DNA of 64,000 nt from Erwinia sp. HDF1-3R (GTDB lineage: Bacteria > Pseudomonadota > Gammaproteobacteria > Enterobacterales > Enterobacteriaceae): the NCBI RefSeq assembly GCF_039621855.1, contig NZ_CP155071.1:4464001-4528000 (forward strand), read 5' to 3'. Each line of letters opens with the position of its first letter. Within the stretch, counting starts at the first letter, position 1. The notes beneath the pieces were generated by a model. It had not been told where the DNA came from, did not search any database, and was given only the letters and a program-made list of their open reading frames with translations. The position numbers were made by a program, and so were the translations under genes. Below, in pieces: positions 38,167-48,826 of the stretch.

Positions 38167-38931
38167 TTATGCCTCCCCTAAGTAAGCGCGGATCACATCC
38201 GGATTGTTACGGATTTCATCCGGCGTACCGTTCGCCAGCGGCGTACCCTGGTTAACCACATAAATCCGGTCGGAAATGCCCATCACCAGTTTCATATCGT
38301 GTTCAATCAACAATACCGACACCTTATGTTCACGTCGCAGCTCGGCGATAAGCGCGTCCAGCTCATGCGTTTCCTTGGGGTTCAGCCCCGCTGCGGGCTC
38401 ATCCAGCATCAATATTTCCGGCCGGGTTACCATACAGCGGGCAATCTCCAGCCGGCGCTGCTGACCGTAGGCGAGGTTGCCCGCCTGACGATTGGCGAGC
38501 GCCAGCAGGCCGACGCGTTCAAGCCACGTCGCCGCCCTGTCCAGCGCCTCGCTCTCCGCGCGACGGAAAGCGGGCGTTTTTAACAGTCCGGCAAATACCC
38601 CGCTTTTCAGATGTTGATGCTGGGCGACCAGCAGATTTTCAATTACCGTCATCTCACGGAACAGCCGTACGTGTTGGAAGGTGCGTACGATGCCCATTCG
38701 GGCAATTTTTTGTCCCGCCAGACCCGCCAGCTCGCGATCGCGCAGCCTGATGCTGCCGCCGGTTGGCCGGTAAAAGCCGGTCAGGCAGTTAAAGACGGTG
38801 GTTTTACCCGCCCCGTTTGGACCAATCAGCGAAACGATCTCCTGTGGGCGCAGCTCCAGCTCGACATTGTTTACGGCAAGCAGGCCACCAAAGCGCATCA
38901 TCAGGCCGCTTACGGACAAGACCGGCGTCAT
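38167..38931 (-). CDS. livG: branched-chain amino acid ABC transporter ATPase LivG
   Basis: ABC ATPase of 254 residues (E. coli 255), Walker [10 protein letters not shown], signature [15 protein letters not shown], Walker [14 protein letters not shown], and the family carboxy end [12 protein letters not shown]. It overlaps livM by four bases (ATGA) and is followed closely by livF. Confidence 0.96.
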   Translation of the reverse strand: MTPVLSVSGLMMRFGGLLAVNNVELELRPQEIVSLIGPNGAGKTTVFNCLTGFYRPTGGSIRLRDRELAGLAGQKIARMGIVRTFQHVRLFREMTVIENLLVAQHQHLKSGVFAGLLKTPAFRRAESEALDRAATWLERVGLLALANRQAGNLAYGQQRRLEIARCMVTRPEILMLDEPAAGLNPKETHELDALIAELRREHKVSVLLIEHDMKLVMGISDRIYVVNQGTPLANGTPDEIRNNPDVIRAYLGEA

Positions 38932-40202
38932 ACGGCATCTCCTTTTTCCACGCTTTTCAGCTTGAGATGCGGTCGCTTCATCGGCAGCAGCCCCTGCGGG
39001 CGCCAGATCATCATCAGCACCATCAGCCCGCCGAGCACCAGCATGCTGTACTCGTTCAGATCGCGCATCAGCTCGCGCGAAACTACCAGCAGAACGGCCG
39101 CGAGGATCACTGCGAACTGCGATCCCATCCCGCCCAGTACCACGATAGCCAGCACGAAGGCAGACTCCGCAAAGGTGAAGGATTCCGGACTGACAAACCC
39201 CTGGCGGGCGGCGAACAGGCTGCCGGCAAATCCGGCAAAGGCCGCGCTGATGGTAAAGGCGGTCAGCTTGATGCGCGTTGGGTTTAGCCCCAGGGAGCGA
39301 CAGGCGATTTCATCCTCGCGCAGCGCTTCCCAGGCGCGACCCAGCGGCATCCGCAGCAGCCGGTTAATCACGAATAGCGTCAGTACCACCAGCAACAGCG
39401 CCACCATATAGAGGAAAATAATGCGATCGCTCGGATCATATTTCAGTCCAAAGAAATGATGGAAAGTATCCCAGCCGCCATCGCGTACGCTGCGGTTAAA
39501 CTCCAGTCCGAACAGCGTTGGCTTAGGGATCTGGCTGATGCCGTTGGGACCGCCGGTAATCTCCGTATTATTGAGCAGCAAAATACGGACGATTTCCCCA
39601 AAGCCGAGCGTAACAATTGCCAGATAATCCCCGCGTAGCCGCAGTACCGGGAAGCCAAGCAGCAGTCCGAACAGTGCCGTCACCAGCCCGGCCAGCGGCA
39701 GACATTCCCAGAAGCTCAGTGCGTAATAGTGATTAAGCAGCGCAAACGTGTAGGCACCGATGGCGTAAAAGCCGCCGTAGCCCAGAACCAGCAGGCCTGA
39801 CAGACCCACCACCACGTTCAGCCCCAGACCCAGCATCACATAAATCAGCGTCAGCGTGGCGATATCCACCGTGCCGCGCGTCACCAGGAAGGGCCAGGCA
39901 ATGGCGGCAACGATCAGCAGCAGCATAAACAGCTGCTGCTTTCGCGTTGAACCGTCGATCCCCGGCAATACCAGCGACGGCGCAGAGACTTTTTTCAGGC
40001 CGTGCTGTAGCAGTGGGCGCAGCAGCTGAAAGAAGAAGACCACCGCACAGCCGATTGCTATCCAGTTCCAGCGCACGCTTCCGGCGTTGTTGACCACCAA
40101 CCGGGTGCCGTCCAGATCCAGGCGCATGCCCATAAAGAAAGCGGCCAGCAGCAACAGCATCGCGGCGGAGGCCAGGGCGTTAAGCAGGTTGAGGTGTTTC
40201 AT
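38928..40202 (-). CDS. livM: branched-chain amino acid ABC transporter permease LivM
   Basis: Inner-membrane permease of 424 residues (E. coli 425) with about ten hydrophobic segments; it has the amino-terminal extension typical of enterobacterial LivM and the conserved [16 protein letters not shown] and [26 protein letters not shown] segments. It overlaps both livH and livG by four bases, indicating tight coupling. Confidence 0.96.
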   Translation of the reverse strand: MKHLNLLNALASAAMLLLLAAFFMGMRLDLDGTRLVVNNAGSVRWNWIAIGCAVVFFFQLLRPLLQHGLKKVSAPSLVLPGIDGSTRKQQLFMLLLIVAAIAWPFLVTRGTVDIATLTLIYVMLGLGLNVVVGLSGLLVLGYGGFYAIGAYTFALLNHYYALSFWECLPLAGLVTALFGLLLGFPVLRLRGDYLAIVTLGFGEIVRILLLNNTEITGGPNGISQIPKPTLFGLEFNRSVRDGGWDTFHHFFGLKYDPSDRIIFLYMVALLLVVLTLFVINRLLRMPLGRAWEALREDEIACRSLGLNPTRIKLTAFTISAAFAGFAGSLFAARQGFVSPESFTFAESAFVLAIVVLGGMGSQFAVILAAVLLVVSRELMRDLNEYSMLVLGGLMVLMMIWRPQGLLPMKRPHLKLKSVEKGDAV

Positions 40203-41125
40203 ACTTTCTCCACCTCCGGACGCCCCAGGATACCGGTCGGCATGACCAGCAGCACCACGATCAGCAGCGCGAAAGAGACCACATCCTTGTATTCCGTGCT
40301 GAGGTAAGCCGAAGTCAGCGCTTCAGCAATACCAAGGATCAGCCCACCGACCATGGCCCCTGGAATACTCCCTATTCCGCCCAGCACCGCAGCAGTAAAT
40401 GCTTTCATCCCGGCCATAAAGCCAATGTAGGGGTTAATGACGCCGTAAAACTGGCCCAGCAATACACCCGCCACCGCCGCCATTGCGGCCCCGATAACAA
40501 ACGTCAGGGAGATGACGCGGTCAGTATTAATGCCCAGCAGGCTGGCCATTTTCAAATCCTCGGCACAGGCGCGGCAGGCACGTCCCATCCGGGAATAGCG
40601 GATAAACAGCGTCAGCGCCAGCATCGCCACGAAGGTGACCAGCCAGATAACAACCTGCATCGTTGAGAGCGTGGCGGAAAAGCCGTTACTTTCGCCCAGT
40701 GTCCACTGACCCGTTATCAGGCTCGGCAGCGCAAGGTCGCGCGATCCCTGAGTAAGGCTGACGTAATTTTGCAGGAAAATGGACATGCCGATGGCGGAGA
40801 TCAGCGCAATCAGCCGTTTTGAGGATCGTACCGGACGGTAGGCAACGCGTTCGATGCTCCAGCCGTACGCGCTGGCAATCACGATGGCGACGATAAATCC
40901 GGCACCAATCAGCATCCAGCCGACGTCGATACCCATCATCATCAGCGCAGCAATCACAATAAAGGAGACGTAGCTGCCAATCATATAGACCTCGCCGTGG
41001 GCGAAGTTGATCATCCCGATGATGCCATACACCATGGTATAGCCAATGGCGATCAGCGCGTAGGTGCTGCCTAACGTTACGCCATTGAACATCTGTTGCA
41101 AAAAATAGAGGAGCTGCTCGGACAT
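40199..41125 (-). CDS. livH: branched-chain amino acid ABC transporter permease LivH
   Basis: Inner-membrane permease of 308 residues, the E. coli length, with about eight helices and the conserved [17 protein letters not shown] and [19 protein letters not shown] segments. It forms the channel with LivM. The 93-base gap from the binding-protein gene contains a hairpin that may lower expression of the downstream genes. Confidence 0.96.
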   Translation of the reverse strand: MSEQLLYFLQQMFNGVTLGSTYALIAIGYTMVYGIIGMINFAHGEVYMIGSYVSFIVIAALMMMGIDVGWMLIGAGFIVAIVIASAYGWSIERVAYRPVRSSKRLIALISAIGMSIFLQNYVSLTQGSRDLALPSLITGQWTLGESNGFSATLSTMQVVIWLVTFVAMLALTLFIRYSRMGRACRACAEDLKMASLLGINTDRVISLTFVIGAAMAAVAGVLLGQFYGVINPYIGFMAGMKAFTAAVLGGIGSIPGAMVGGLILGIAEALTSAYLSTEYKDVVSFALLIVVLLVMPTGILGRPEVEKV

Positions 41126-41187
41126 ACCTGAATACCTTACTTCCTCCCGCGTCGGCGGAGAGAATAAAAACGCCTGGCATCTGAACA

Positions 41188-41211
41188 GGCTGGCCGGTGT
41201 GTTGGCCAGCC
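41188..41211 (-). terminator. hairpin between livK and livH (possible attenuator)
   Basis: GGCTGGCC and GGCCAGCC pair (8 bp, eight-base loop) seven bases after the binding-protein stop. Without an adjacent T tract it more likely stabilises the upstream mRNA end or partly terminates than fully stops the operon. Confidence 0.5.
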
Positions 41212-41218
41212 GCCGGTT

Positions 41219-42334
41219 TTATTTCACCGCCGTGGAGGAACCGTCAGCATGCCACTGGAATATGCCAAACTCGAACCCTTTGAGGTCCCCTTTCGCATCC
41301 CAGCTCAGGTCGCCCATCACCGTGGGCACGGGCGCACCCTCCTTCAGGTTTTTCGCAATGTCCGCTGGTTCTGCGCTCTTACTGCGCGTCATCCCGGTAG
41401 TCAGCGCCTGTAGCGCAGCGTAGGTGGTCCAGACGAATGGGCCGGTAGCGTCGAGTTTTTTCGCCTTAAGCGCATCAACGATCGGTTTATTGGCAGGCTC
41501 CTGATCGTAGCGCTTCGGCAGCGTCACCAGCATCCCTTCGGAAGCCGCACCCGCGATATTCGACAGCGATGAGTTGCCGACGCCCTCAGGACCCATAAAC
41601 TGCGTTTTCAGACCGGCTGCGCGAGACTGACGAAGGATCTGTCCCATTTCCGGATAGTAACCACCAAAATAGACGAAATCGACGTTCTCTTTTTTCAGGC
41701 GGGCCACCAGGGTAGAGAAATCTTTATCTCCTGCGGTGACCCCTTCAAACATCACCACGTTGCCGCCGGATTTTTTCAGACTATCCTGCACGGACCGCGC
41801 CAGGCCTTCACCGTACTGCTGCTTGTCGTGGATTACGGCGATCCGCTGCGGTTTAACCACGCTGAGGATATATTTCGCCGCAGTCGGCCCCTGATCGGAA
41901 TCCAGCCCGGTGGTGCGCATAATCATTTTATAGCCGCGGGTAGTCAGCTCGGCGCTGGTTGCCGCGGGCGTGATCATTAGCACACCCTCATCTTCGTAGA
42001 TATCCGACGCAGGCTGGGTGGAAGAGGAGCAGATGTGGCCGATCACGTAGTGAATGCCGTCGTTGATCACTTTGTTTGCTACGGCTACGGCCTGTTTGGG
42101 GTCGCAGGCATCGTCATATTCAACGCCAACCAGCTTGTCGCCGTTGACGCCGCCTTTTGCATTAATGTCCGCGATGGCCTGCTTCGCGCCGGTGAACTCC
42201 ATATCGCCATACTGTGCAACCGGACCCGACATGGCTCCGACAATAGCCACTTTAATCTCTTTCGCTACCGCCGCCTGACTCATTGCCAGCGCAATGCATC
42301 CTGCCAGCAGCGCGCTACCTTTAACGATTTTCAT
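41219..42334 (-). CDS. livK: branched-chain amino acid / leucine-binding periplasmic protein (LivK/LivJ type)
   Basis: Solute-binding protein of 371 residues. The signal peptide ends AVA before [44 protein letters not shown] and [29 protein letters not shown] are the ligand-pocket regions. It mixes features of E. coli LivJ ([16 protein letters not shown]) and LivK (position next to liv[12 protein letters not shown] end), so the symbol rests on position. Only one binding-protein gene is present, where E. coli has livJ and livK. Confidence 0.92.
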   Translation of the reverse strand: MKIVKGSALLAGCIALAMSQAAVAKEIKVAIVGAMSGPVAQYGDMEFTGAKQAIADINAKGGVNGDKLVGVEYDDACDPKQAVAVANKVINDGIHYVIGHICSSSTQPASDIYEDEGVLMITPAATSAELTTRGYKMIMRTTGLDSDQGPTAAKYILSVVKPQRIAVIHDKQQYGEGLARSVQDSLKKSGGNVVMFEGVTAGDKDFSTLVARLKKENVDFVYFGGYYPEMGQILRQSRAAGLKTQFMGPEGVGNSSLSNIAGAASEGMLVTLPKRYDQEPANKPIVDALKAKKLDATGPFVWTTYAALQALTTGMTRSKSAEPADIAKNLKEGAPVPTVMGDLSWDAKGDLKGFEFGIFQWHADGSSTAVK

Positions 42335-42722
42335 CCTCGACTACCCCGCCTGTTGTGTTTGCTGTTTTTATAGCCATCGAATCTACGTAAAACGCTTTAG
42401 GAATAAGGCGTTAGGAGATTTCAGGCCATTTTTATTAATAACTCTTTATTATCAGTCCATTAAACAGGAGTTTTCTTCTGCAAAGCAACTGACATATTAA
42501 GAAAACTCTGCCCTTAACGGACGTATTCACTGGCAGAAACGGTGGCATAGTAAGCAGTTATCCAGCGCGTTATGCTGGCTTTTCGGTGATTATTTAAGCT
42601 TATCTCTGCCGGAGCGGCGCGGCACAGAGCGAATGCTTTGTTTTCAGATTAGCAAAAGTTAAACTGTCCTTTAACAGGGATTTTAGATAAACCAGGCCTT
42701 TCACCTTGACCCGATCGGAATT
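42335..42722. other. divergent intergenic region livK-panM
   Basis: This 388-base AT-rich spacer must contain the promoters of the leftward liv operon and rightward panM. I could not identify a leader peptide, riboswitch or named operator in it. Confidence 0.5.
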
Positions 42723-43118
42723 ATGAAACTTACCATTATCAGACTGCACCACTTATCTGCGCAGGACCGACTGGACCTGGGGAAAATATGGCCCGACACC
42801 TCGCTGGATGCGCTGGAGAGGGGGCTGGATGAGCAGCATCAGCTTTATGCCGCCACGTTCAATGAGCGCCTGCTTGCTGCGGTCAGGCTGACGATTGAAG
42901 GCGCGCAGGGCGAACTTGAAGCGTTGATGGTACGTGAAGTGACGCGTCGTCGCGGCGTGGGGAGTTATCTGCTGGCCGACACGCTGGCGCAGAATCCGAT
43001 GGTGACGCGGTGGTGGATGGCAACGAATGACGATAGCGATCCCGAGGTTATTGCGGCCTTTATGCATCAGGCCGGATTTGTGCCTGCTGATGGCGGCTGG
43101 GTGTGCCTTCGTAAATAG
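42723..43118 (+). CDS. panM: aspartate decarboxylase maturation and regulation factor PanM (PanZ)
   Basis: GNAT-fold protein of 131 residues (E. coli PanM/PanZ 127) that binds the PanD zymogen with acetyl-CoA and promotes its self-cleavage, needed for beta-alanine and coenzyme A synthesis; the acetyl-CoA-bound complex also inhibits PanD. Visible are MKLTIIRLHHLSAQDRLDLGKIWP, YAATFNERLLAAVRLTI and the CoA motif REVTRRRGVGSYLL (residues 74-87). It is a single gene between livK and rpoH, as in E. coli. Confidence 0.93.
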   Translation: MKLTIIRLHHLSAQDRLDLGKIWPDTSLDALERGLDEQHQLYAATFNERLLAAVRLTIEGAQGELEALMVREVTRRRGVGSYLLADTLAQNPMVTRWWMATNDDSDPEVIAAFMHQAGFVPADGGWVCLRK

Positions 43119-43314
43119 CAGCCTGAGCCAGTCCTTACTTTAACGAAATGCGCACCAGTCAATTTTCCGCACGCTGCCCTGTACGCTAAAAAGGGTGAAG
43201 GAAGCGGCCGATATCCTGTTGATGCATGTCAGCGTGGCTAAATAATGAAGGGCTGGGGTAATTCAGAAGGATTAAGACGGTTTAACAGAAGTGGGTAAGT
43301 TACGGCGGGTTCAG

Positions 43315-43341
43315 ATCATCGCCCCTGGCGGGGGCGATGAT
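43315..43341 (-). terminator. hairpin downstream of rpoH
   Basis: ATCATCGCCCC and GGGGCGATGAT form an 11 bp perfect stem with a five-base loop, 32 bases past the rpoH stop. A T-rich tail is lacking. Confidence 0.65.
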
Positions 43342-43373
43342 TCGCTTAGCGCGGATGTTCCAGGCTACGCTTC

Positions 43374-44228
43374 TCAGGCTTCGATAGCCACGCGCAGCTT
43401 TTTCATGGCGTTCTTTTCAAGCTGACGCACGCGCTCGGCGGAAACGCCGTATTTATCGGCCAGCTCCTGCAGCGTGGTTTTATTATCGTCGTCCAGCCAG
43501 CGGGCACGAATAATGTCCTGACTACGCTCATCCAGGCCCAGCATGGCATCGCTCAGCTTATCAGCAGCGTGTGCATCCCAGTTGTCCTCTTCAATGCCAC
43601 CGGCAAAGTCAGATGACTTATCCTGCAGATAGAGCATCGGCGCCATTGAGCGGCCTTCACCTTCGTCATCAGGCGTTGGGTCAAAGGTCATATCCTGAGC
43701 CGCCATACGCGACTCCATTTCCAGTACGTCTTTGCTGGAAACACCCAACTCACGGGCCACCATTTCAACCTCTTCCTGGTTGAACCAGCCTAAACGCTGC
43801 TTAGCCTTACGCAGGTTAAAGAACAGCTTGCGCTGTGCCTTAGTGGTCGCAACCTTGACGATACGCCAGTTACGCAGCACGTATTCGTGGATCTCAGCTT
43901 TGATCCAGTGAACGGCAAAGGAGACCAGACGCACACCCACTTCCGGGTTAAAGCGGCGTACGGCTTTCATCAGGCCAATATTGCCTTCCTGAATCAGGTC
44001 AGCCTGCGGCAGGCCGTAGCCCGAATAGTTACGGGCAACATGAACAACAAAGCGCAGGTGAGACAGGATCAGCGTCTTAGCCGCATCCAGATCGCCCTGG
44101 TAATGCAGCCGTTCAGCCAGCGCTTTTTCCTCTTCTGCCGTCAGCATAGGCCAGGCATTGGCGGCCCGGATGTAGGAATCCAGGTTGCCTAAAGGAGCAA
44201 TAGCTAAAGTTTGCATTTCTTTGGTCAT
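43374..44228 (-). CDS. rpoH: RNA polymerase heat-shock sigma factor RpoH (sigma-32)
   Basis: Sigma factor of 284 residues, the E. coli length, directing transcription of chaperone and protease genes. Region 2 includes [49 protein letters not shown]; the RpoH box [17 protein letters not shown] near residues 132-148 is the segment used for control by FtsH and chaperones; region 4.2 ends with the helix-turn-helix [28 protein letters not shown]. In E. coli the 5' mRNA is a thermosensor; that structure was not checked here. It follows ftsX after 262 bases. Confidence 0.97.
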   Translation of the reverse strand: MTKEMQTLAIAPLGNLDSYIRAANAWPMLTAEEEKALAERLHYQGDLDAAKTLILSHLRFVVHVARNYSGYGLPQADLIQEGNIGLMKAVRRFNPEVGVRLVSFAVHWIKAEIHEYVLRNWRIVKVATTKAQRKLFFNLRKAKQRLGWFNQEEVEMVARELGVSSKDVLEMESRMAAQDMTFDPTPDDEGEGRSMAPMLYLQDKSSDFAGGIEEDNWDAHAADKLSDAMLGLDERSQDIIRARWLDDDNKTTLQELADKYGVSAERVRQLEKNAMKKLRVAIEA

Positions 44229-44340
44229 TCAAACCCTCTCTGTAATAAGCATTATTGCTGTGCCATTCCCTGCACAATTTACCAGACTACGTGAACGCGG
44301 GTCATAAGTTAAAGCAATCCGTGCTACTTCGACTGCAAAG

Positions 44341-44349
44341 TTATCCACA
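44341..44349. promoter_or_regulatory. DnaA box upstream of rpoH
   Basis: TTATCCACA is an exact strong DnaA box, 113 bases upstream of the rpoH start, in the 262-base ftsX-rpoH gap. E. coli rpoH promoters P3 and P4 are known to be repressed by DnaA, so the site is probably functional. A single box does not suggest an origin. Confidence 0.7.
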
Positions 44350-44490
44350 AGTTCACTTTTAAGTGTGCATAAATTAAACACAGCTTCTGGCGGGCTGGAG
44401 CCGATGCGGGAAGACGCTGAAACTCACGCTTCCTCTGCGGCTTTACTCAAACAGCAGAGGAAGATTATAACAAAAAATCGTGAAAAGGGG

Positions 44491-45483
44491 TTACTGCGGC
44501 GTAAATCGACGTAAATGTTGTACCGTCGCGAGCCAGGCCGCGATCCAGCCAATCATGGCAGAAATCAGCAGCAGCAGCAGGCTCTCGTCCCAGGCCAGGC
44601 CGTGCAGGTTGAAGGTGGTGCCAAACACGGCGGCAACCTGCGTTACGACGGACTCCAGACGGAATACCAACACCTCCGACAGCACCAGCGACAGCAGCGC
44701 CCCGGTAAAGCCCAGCAGGGCACCGCCGTACAGGAATGGCCGCAGGATAAACCCGTCGGTCGCGCCGATAAGCTTCTGCACGTTGATGGTGTCGCGACGG
44801 GCAAAAATGCTGAGCCGCACGCTGTTGCCGATGACCAGAAATACCGCCACGATCATCAACACGCCGATCATCGCTGCAACCTGCCCTACCAGACCGGTCA
44901 GCGCCGCCAGCCGGGCGAACCAGCTATCATCCATTTTCACTTCGTCGATACCCTGCACCTTCGCCACGCGATCGCGCAGATTATTCATGGTGTCAGAGTT
45001 CTGGAAATTCAGCTTAGGCGTGATAATCGCCACCGCGGGTAGCGGGTTTTGCTCCAGCATATCCATGGCGCCGCCAAAGCCGGACCAGTTACGAAACTCG
45101 CCCATCGCCTCTTCGCGTGACAGGTAATTCACCTTGTCCACGCCGTCCTCTTTTTTCAGCTGAGCCACCACGTTTTCCGCTGCGTCATCATCCAGCGTCT
45201 TGCTGAGATAGACGGTCAGCTGCGGCGCGGGATACCACTGTTCAGCGGCCTGGCTAACGTTTTTCCACACCATAAAACAGACGCTCGGCAGGGTGAGTGA
45301 GATAGCGATCACCATCACCGTGAGCAGCGTGGCCAGCGGCTGACGCCACATGTCCGACAGCGAGCCGCGCAGCGCATAGCGCCACTGCTCCTGCCACCCT
45401 CCCTTTAACGCCTGACTTTTAGAGGGCTGCTTTGGCTTCGCGGTTTTTGGCGCCGGTGCGCGGGTATTGCGTTTATTGGCCAC
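44491..45483 (-). CDS. ftsX: cell division ABC transporter subunit FtsX
   Basis: Inner-membrane protein of 330 residues (E. coli 352) with four helices and a large periplasmic loop that activates amidase activator EnvC at the septum. The cytoplasmic amino tail is rich in Lys and Pro; the first helix is [17 protein letters not shown], and the carboxy part ends [22 protein letters not shown]. It overlaps ftsE by 11 bases and is the last gene of ftsYEX. Confidence 0.95.
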   Translation of the reverse strand: MANKRNTRAPAPKTAKPKQPSKSQALKGGWQEQWRYALRGSLSDMWRQPLATLLTVMVIAISLTLPSVCFMVWKNVSQAAEQWYPAPQLTVYLSKTLDDDAAENVVAQLKKEDGVDKVNYLSREEAMGEFRNWSGFGGAMDMLEQNPLPAVAIITPKLNFQNSDTMNNLRDRVAKVQGIDEVKMDDSWFARLAALTGLVGQVAAMIGVLMIVAVFLVIGNSVRLSIFARRDTINVQKLIGATDGFILRPFLYGGALLGFTGALLSLVLSEVLVFRLESVVTQVAAVFGTTFNLHGLAWDESLLLLLISAMIGWIAAWLATVQHLRRFTPQ

Positions 45484-46141
45484 CTTGACCTCCGTGTAAA
45501 CGTCCCTGATTGAGTCTCATCAGGCGGTAATTACGCCGGGCGATCAGCGCCTGGTCATGGGTGGCCATCAGCACCGTGACGCCAACGCGGTTAAACTCTT
45601 CAAACAGACGCAGAATGTCTTCCGACAGCGCATCATCCAGATTTCCGGTAGGCTCATCGGCCAGCAGAACTGCGGGCTTGTTCACCACCGCACGGGCGAT
45701 GCCCACCCGCTGCTGTTCACCGCCGGAGAGCTGGATTGGATAACTTTTCGCTTTGTCCAGCAGGCCCACTTTATCCAGCGCAGCCGATACGCGACGGCGG
45801 ATATCTTCACCGCTCGCCCCGGCAATAATCAGCGGGATCGCCACGTTGTCATAGACAGAGCGGTCCATCAACAGATGGTGATCCTGAAAGATCATTCCAA
45901 TCTGGCGGCGCAGGAAAGGGACTTCGCTGCTTTTCAGGCGGCTGATGTCGTGCCCGCTGAACCAGATATGCCCGGCGCTGGGACGTTCAATGCCGCAAAT
46001 AAGTTTCAGCAGCGTACTTTTTCCCGCTCCCGAATGCCCGGTCAGAAACGCCATTTCCCCCGGACGCAGATGGAAATCTACCCCCTGAAGCGCTTGCCGA
46101 CCGCCGAGATAAGCCTTACTGACCTCTTCAAAGCGAATCAT
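45473..46141 (-). CDS. ftsE: cell division ATP-binding protein FtsE
   Basis: ABC ATPase of 222 residues (E. coli 222): Walker [10 protein letters not shown] near residue 36, signature [16 protein letters not shown] and Walker [14 protein letters not shown]. With FtsX it links cytoplasmic FtsZ assembly to periplasmic peptidoglycan splitting. It starts five bases after ftsY and overlaps ftsX. Confidence 0.97.
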   Translation of the reverse strand: MIRFEEVSKAYLGGRQALQGVDFHLRPGEMAFLTGHSGAGKSTLLKLICGIERPSAGHIWFSGHDISRLKSSEVPFLRRQIGMIFQDHHLLMDRSVYDNVAIPLIIAGASGEDIRRRVSAALDKVGLLDKAKSYPIQLSGGEQQRVGIARAVVNKPAVLLADEPTGNLDDALSEDILRLFEEFNRVGVTVLMATHDQALIARRNYRLMRLNQGRLHGGQGGQ

Positions 46142-46146
46142 CCTAA

Positions 46147-47721
46147 TTAGTCCTCTCGGGCAAAAAGTGCCTCAATAAAATCGTCTGCCTTAAACGATCG
46201 CAAATCTTCAATGCCTTCACCCACGCCGATATAGCGAATGGGAATGTTGAACTGATCCGCTACCGAGAAAATAACGCCACCCTTTGCGGTGCCGTCCAGC
46301 TTGGTTAGCGTAATACCCGTCAGCCCAACCGCCTCGTGGAAGAGTCGGGTCTGGCTGATAGCATTCTGTCCGGTGCTGGCATCAATGGTCAGCATCACCT
46401 CATGCGGCGCCTGTTCATCGAGCTTCTTCATCACGCGGGTGATTTTTTTCAGCTCTTCCATCAGATGCGATTTATTTTGCAGGCGGCCTGCGGTATCAGC
46501 AATCAGCACGTCAACGTGGCGGGCTTTTGCTGCCTGGATCGCGTCAAAGATAACTGAAGCAGAATCGGCACCGGTTTGCTGGGCAATCACTGGAATATGA
46601 TTACGCTCGCCCCACACCTGGAGCTGTTCAACGGCTGCCGCCCTGAAGGTGTCGCCAGCAGCCAGCATGACCGATTTTCCTTCAGCCTGATACTGGCGCG
46701 CCAGCTTGCCGATAGTGGTGGTTTTACCCACGCCATTCACGCCAACCATCAGGATGACAAACGGCGACTTCGTGCCGACATCCAGCGGTGCTTCAACCTT
46801 CGACAGAATTTCGGCCATCTCCTGCTTTAGCAGGCCATAAAGCGCTTCGGCATCGCGAAGCTGCTTGCGGTTGGCCTGAGCCGTGAGGTTACCGATAATC
46901 CGACGGGTCGTTTCAACGCCCACATCGGCAATCAGCAACTGCTCTTCCAGCTCTTCAAACAGATCGTCATCAATCTTTTTACCCCGGAACAGGCTGATAA
47001 AGCCCGATCCCAGGTTCTGCCGCGTTTTGACCAGGCTACGCTTCAGACGCGCAAAAAAACCCTCTTTGCTGGGGCGCTCCTGCTCGGTGTGTTCGATGTT
47101 TTCAACCTTTGCCAGTGCCGCAGCGATCGAGTCTTCTGGCGCGATTGGCTCGGGCTGGATTTCAGCGCGTTCTTCCGGCAGCAGCACGGCTTCCGGCTCG
47201 GGCTGGATCTCAACGCGCTCTTCCGGCAGCAGCACGGCTTCCGGCTCGGGCTGGATTTCAGCGCGTTCTTCCGGCAGCAGCACGGCTTCCGGCTCGGGCT
47301 GGATTTCAGCGCGTTTTTCCGGCAGCAGTACGGGCTCCTGCTCGGGCTGGATCTCAGCGCGTTCTTCCGGCAGCAGCACGGCTTCCGGCTCGGGCTGGAT
47401 TTCAGGGCGTTCTTCCGGCAGGTTTTCTACTGCCACAGGGCTATCCTGAATCAGGGTGGCATCCTCACGCGGCTCGACCAGTACCGAAGGCTGGACGGAT
47501 TCAGGATGTTCCACCTGCTGATGCGCAACTTCCTCGGTGACCGCGACCGTCTCATCGGCACGCTGTTCTGCTTCACGAGGGGGAGAACCGTCATGCGCGG
47601 ACGTTTCTTCAGCCGGGGAAAGCCTGTCGCCGGACGCGTCTTTCGTCTCTTCCTGCGGCGCTTTTTCTTCGCGTCCTAATCCCAGCCAGGAAAAAAAGCC
47701 ACGTTTTTTATTTTTTGCCAT
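46147..47721 (-). CDS. ftsY: signal recognition particle receptor FtsY with repeat-expanded acidic domain
   Basis: SRP receptor GTPase of 524 residues (E. coli 497) that docks ribosome-SRP complexes at the inner membrane. After a basic start (MAKNKKRGFFSWLGLG) the acidic A domain carries tandem 16-residue repeats of the form AVLLPEERAEIQPEPE at residues 99-193: one shortened and five full units. The NG domain follows with G1 GVNGVGKTTTIGKLA, DTAGRLQNKSHLMEEL and TKLDGTAKGG, all intact. It is first in ftsYEX, divergent from rsmD. The A domain is variable among species, so the repeats are unlikely to harm function. Confidence 0.96.
   Translation of the reverse strand: MAKNKKRGFFSWLGLGREEKAPQEETKDASGDRLSPAEETSAHDGSPPREAEQRADETVAVTEEVAHQQVEHPESVQPSVLVEPREDATLIQDSPVAVENLPEERPEIQPEPEAVLLPEERAEIQPEQEPVLLPEKRAEIQPEPEAVLLPEERAEIQPEPEAVLLPEERVEIQPEPEAVLLPEERAEIQPEPIAPEDSIAAALAKVENIEHTEQERPSKEGFFARLKRSLVKTRQNLGSGFISLFRGKKIDDDLFEELEEQLLIADVGVETTRRIIGNLTAQANRKQLRDAEALYGLLKQEMAEILSKVEAPLDVGTKSPFVILMVGVNGVGKTTTIGKLARQYQAEGKSVMLAAGDTFRAAAVEQLQVWGERNHIPVIAQQTGADSASVIFDAIQAAKARHVDVLIADTAGRLQNKSHLMEELKKITRVMKKLDEQAPHEVMLTIDASTGQNAISQTRLFHEAVGLTGITLTKLDGTAKGGVIFSVADQFNIPIRYIGVGEGIEDLRSFKADDFIEALFARED
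47143..47427 (-). repeat. 48 bp tandem repeats inside ftsY
   Basis: Five full units and one shortened unit of 48 bases, each reading on the plus strand like CAGCACGGCTTCCGGCTCGG then CTGGATTTCAGCGCGTTCTT. They encode a 16-residue acidic, Pro/Glu-rich motif. Units differ by few bases, suggesting recent expansion. Confidence 0.93.
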
Positions 47722-47886
47722 GGTGCAACCACACTCCTCGCGGGGGAAAATCCGTCAGGTCTCTGAAAATCATCTTAATCCCCTAGTCTAACACTTTCCT
47801 GCTAACGCAACACAGCACCCTTTTTACGTTTCCTCAGCCCGGTAAGCCCGTTAAACTGTGCAACAAATTATGAAGAGTTCAGCAGC

Positions 47887-48492
47887 ATGAATAAAAAGAA
47901 CAGCAGCAACAGCGCCGGGCAGATCCGTATTATCGGCGGCCAGTGGCGTGGCAGGAAACTTCCCGTACCGGATAGCGCAGGCCTGCGCCCAACCACCGAC
48001 CGCGTGCGTGAAACGCTGTTTAACTGGCTGGCACCCGATATTCAGGCCGCACGCTGCCTTGACTGCTTTGCCGGTAGCGGCGCGCTGGGCCTGGAGGCGC
48101 TTTCACGCCATGCGGCCTCTGCCACTCTGCTGGAGCTGGAGCGTCCGGTAGCGCAGCAGCTGGAGAAGAACCTGGTTACGCTGGGGGCAAAAACCGGCAG
48201 AGTCATTCACACCAATACGCTACAGTGGCTGGCAAAGCAGGGCGAGCCGCATGATCTGGTATTTATCGATCCGCCGTTTCGCAAGGGTCTGCTGGAGCAG
48301 ACGCTAACGCTGCTGGAAACCCAGGGCTGGCTGGCCGATGAAGCCCTGATATACGTAGAGAGCGAAGTAGAAAACGGTCTGCCGCCGGTTCCCGCCAGCT
48401 GGCAGCTTCATCGGGAAAAGATCGCCGGCCAGGTTGCTTATCGCCTGTATATTCGCCATACCACTGCAAAGGAAGAGAGTGATGCTGATTAA
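47887..48492 (+). CDS. rsmD: 16S rRNA (guanine966-N2)-methyltransferase RsmD
   Basis: S-adenosylmethionine methyltransferase of 201 residues (E. coli 198) that modifies G966 of 16S rRNA in the assembled small subunit. The AdoMet motif is LDCFAGSGALGLEALSR (residues 58-74) and the catalytic motif FIDPPF is near residue 128. The amino end is Ser/Asn-rich. Its last 11 bases overlap yhhL. Confidence 0.96.
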   Translation: MNKKNSSNSAGQIRIIGGQWRGRKLPVPDSAGLRPTTDRVRETLFNWLAPDIQAARCLDCFAGSGALGLEALSRHAASATLLELERPVAQQLEKNLVTLGAKTGRVIHTNTLQWLAKQGEPHDLVFIDPPFRKGLLEQTLTLLETQGWLADEALIYVESEVENGLPPVPASWQLHREKIAGQVAYRLYIRHTTAKEESDAD

Positions 48493-48751
48493 TCTGGGAC
48501 GCATACTGATGACGGGCGTGTGGGCATTTCTGCTGCTTAACCTGGTACACCCGTTCCCCACGCCGCTGAAGTATTTTGTTAACGTCGCGCTGATTTTTAT
48601 GGTGCTTATGCATGGCTTACAGCTGGTACTGATGCGGGCCACCCAGCCGAAAGGTGGGCCAGCGCTCAGCGGGCTGGTGCAGGTAAAAATCTTCTTTTTC
48701 GGCGTATTTGAACTGCTTGCATGGCAAAAAAAACAGCTACCGAAAAAGTAA
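48482..48751 (+). CDS. yhhL: DUF1145 inner membrane protein YhhL
   Basis: Membrane protein of 89 residues (E. coli YhhL 89) with two or three hydrophobic segments and the family block LVHPFPTPLKYFVNVALIFMVLMHG; it ends FFFGVFELLAWQKKQLPKK. Function unknown. The ATG at 48482 overlaps the rsmD stop by 11 bases and aligns with residue 1 of E. coli; upstream codons in frame belong to the rsmD region. Confidence 0.92.
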   Translation: MLINLGRILMTGVWAFLLLNLVHPFPTPLKYFVNVALIFMVLMHGLQLVLMRATQPKGGPALSGLVQVKIFFFGVFELLAWQKKQLPKK

Positions 48752-48780
48752 TCTTCGCAAAAAGAAGCGTTCTCACGCGT

Positions 48781-48806
48781 TGACCTGAAAAGTCCATTTC
48801 AGGTCA
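48781..48806. terminator. hairpin between yhhL and yhhM
   Basis: TGACCTGAAA pairs with TTTCAGGTCA (10 bp, six-base loop) between two convergent genes. There is no T tract on either side. Confidence 0.6.
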
Positions 48807-48826
48807 CGTATACCTGCCGACTGGCT

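Noticed and set aside
41188..41211. End of the liv operon after the binding-protein gene
   Set aside because: The hairpin has no T tract and livHMGF follow in the same direction with no separate promoter seen, so it is kept only as a possible attenuator.
44341..44349. Replication origin at the DnaA box
   Set aside because: Only one box, no AT-rich unwinding repeats, and it lies in the known rpoH control region.
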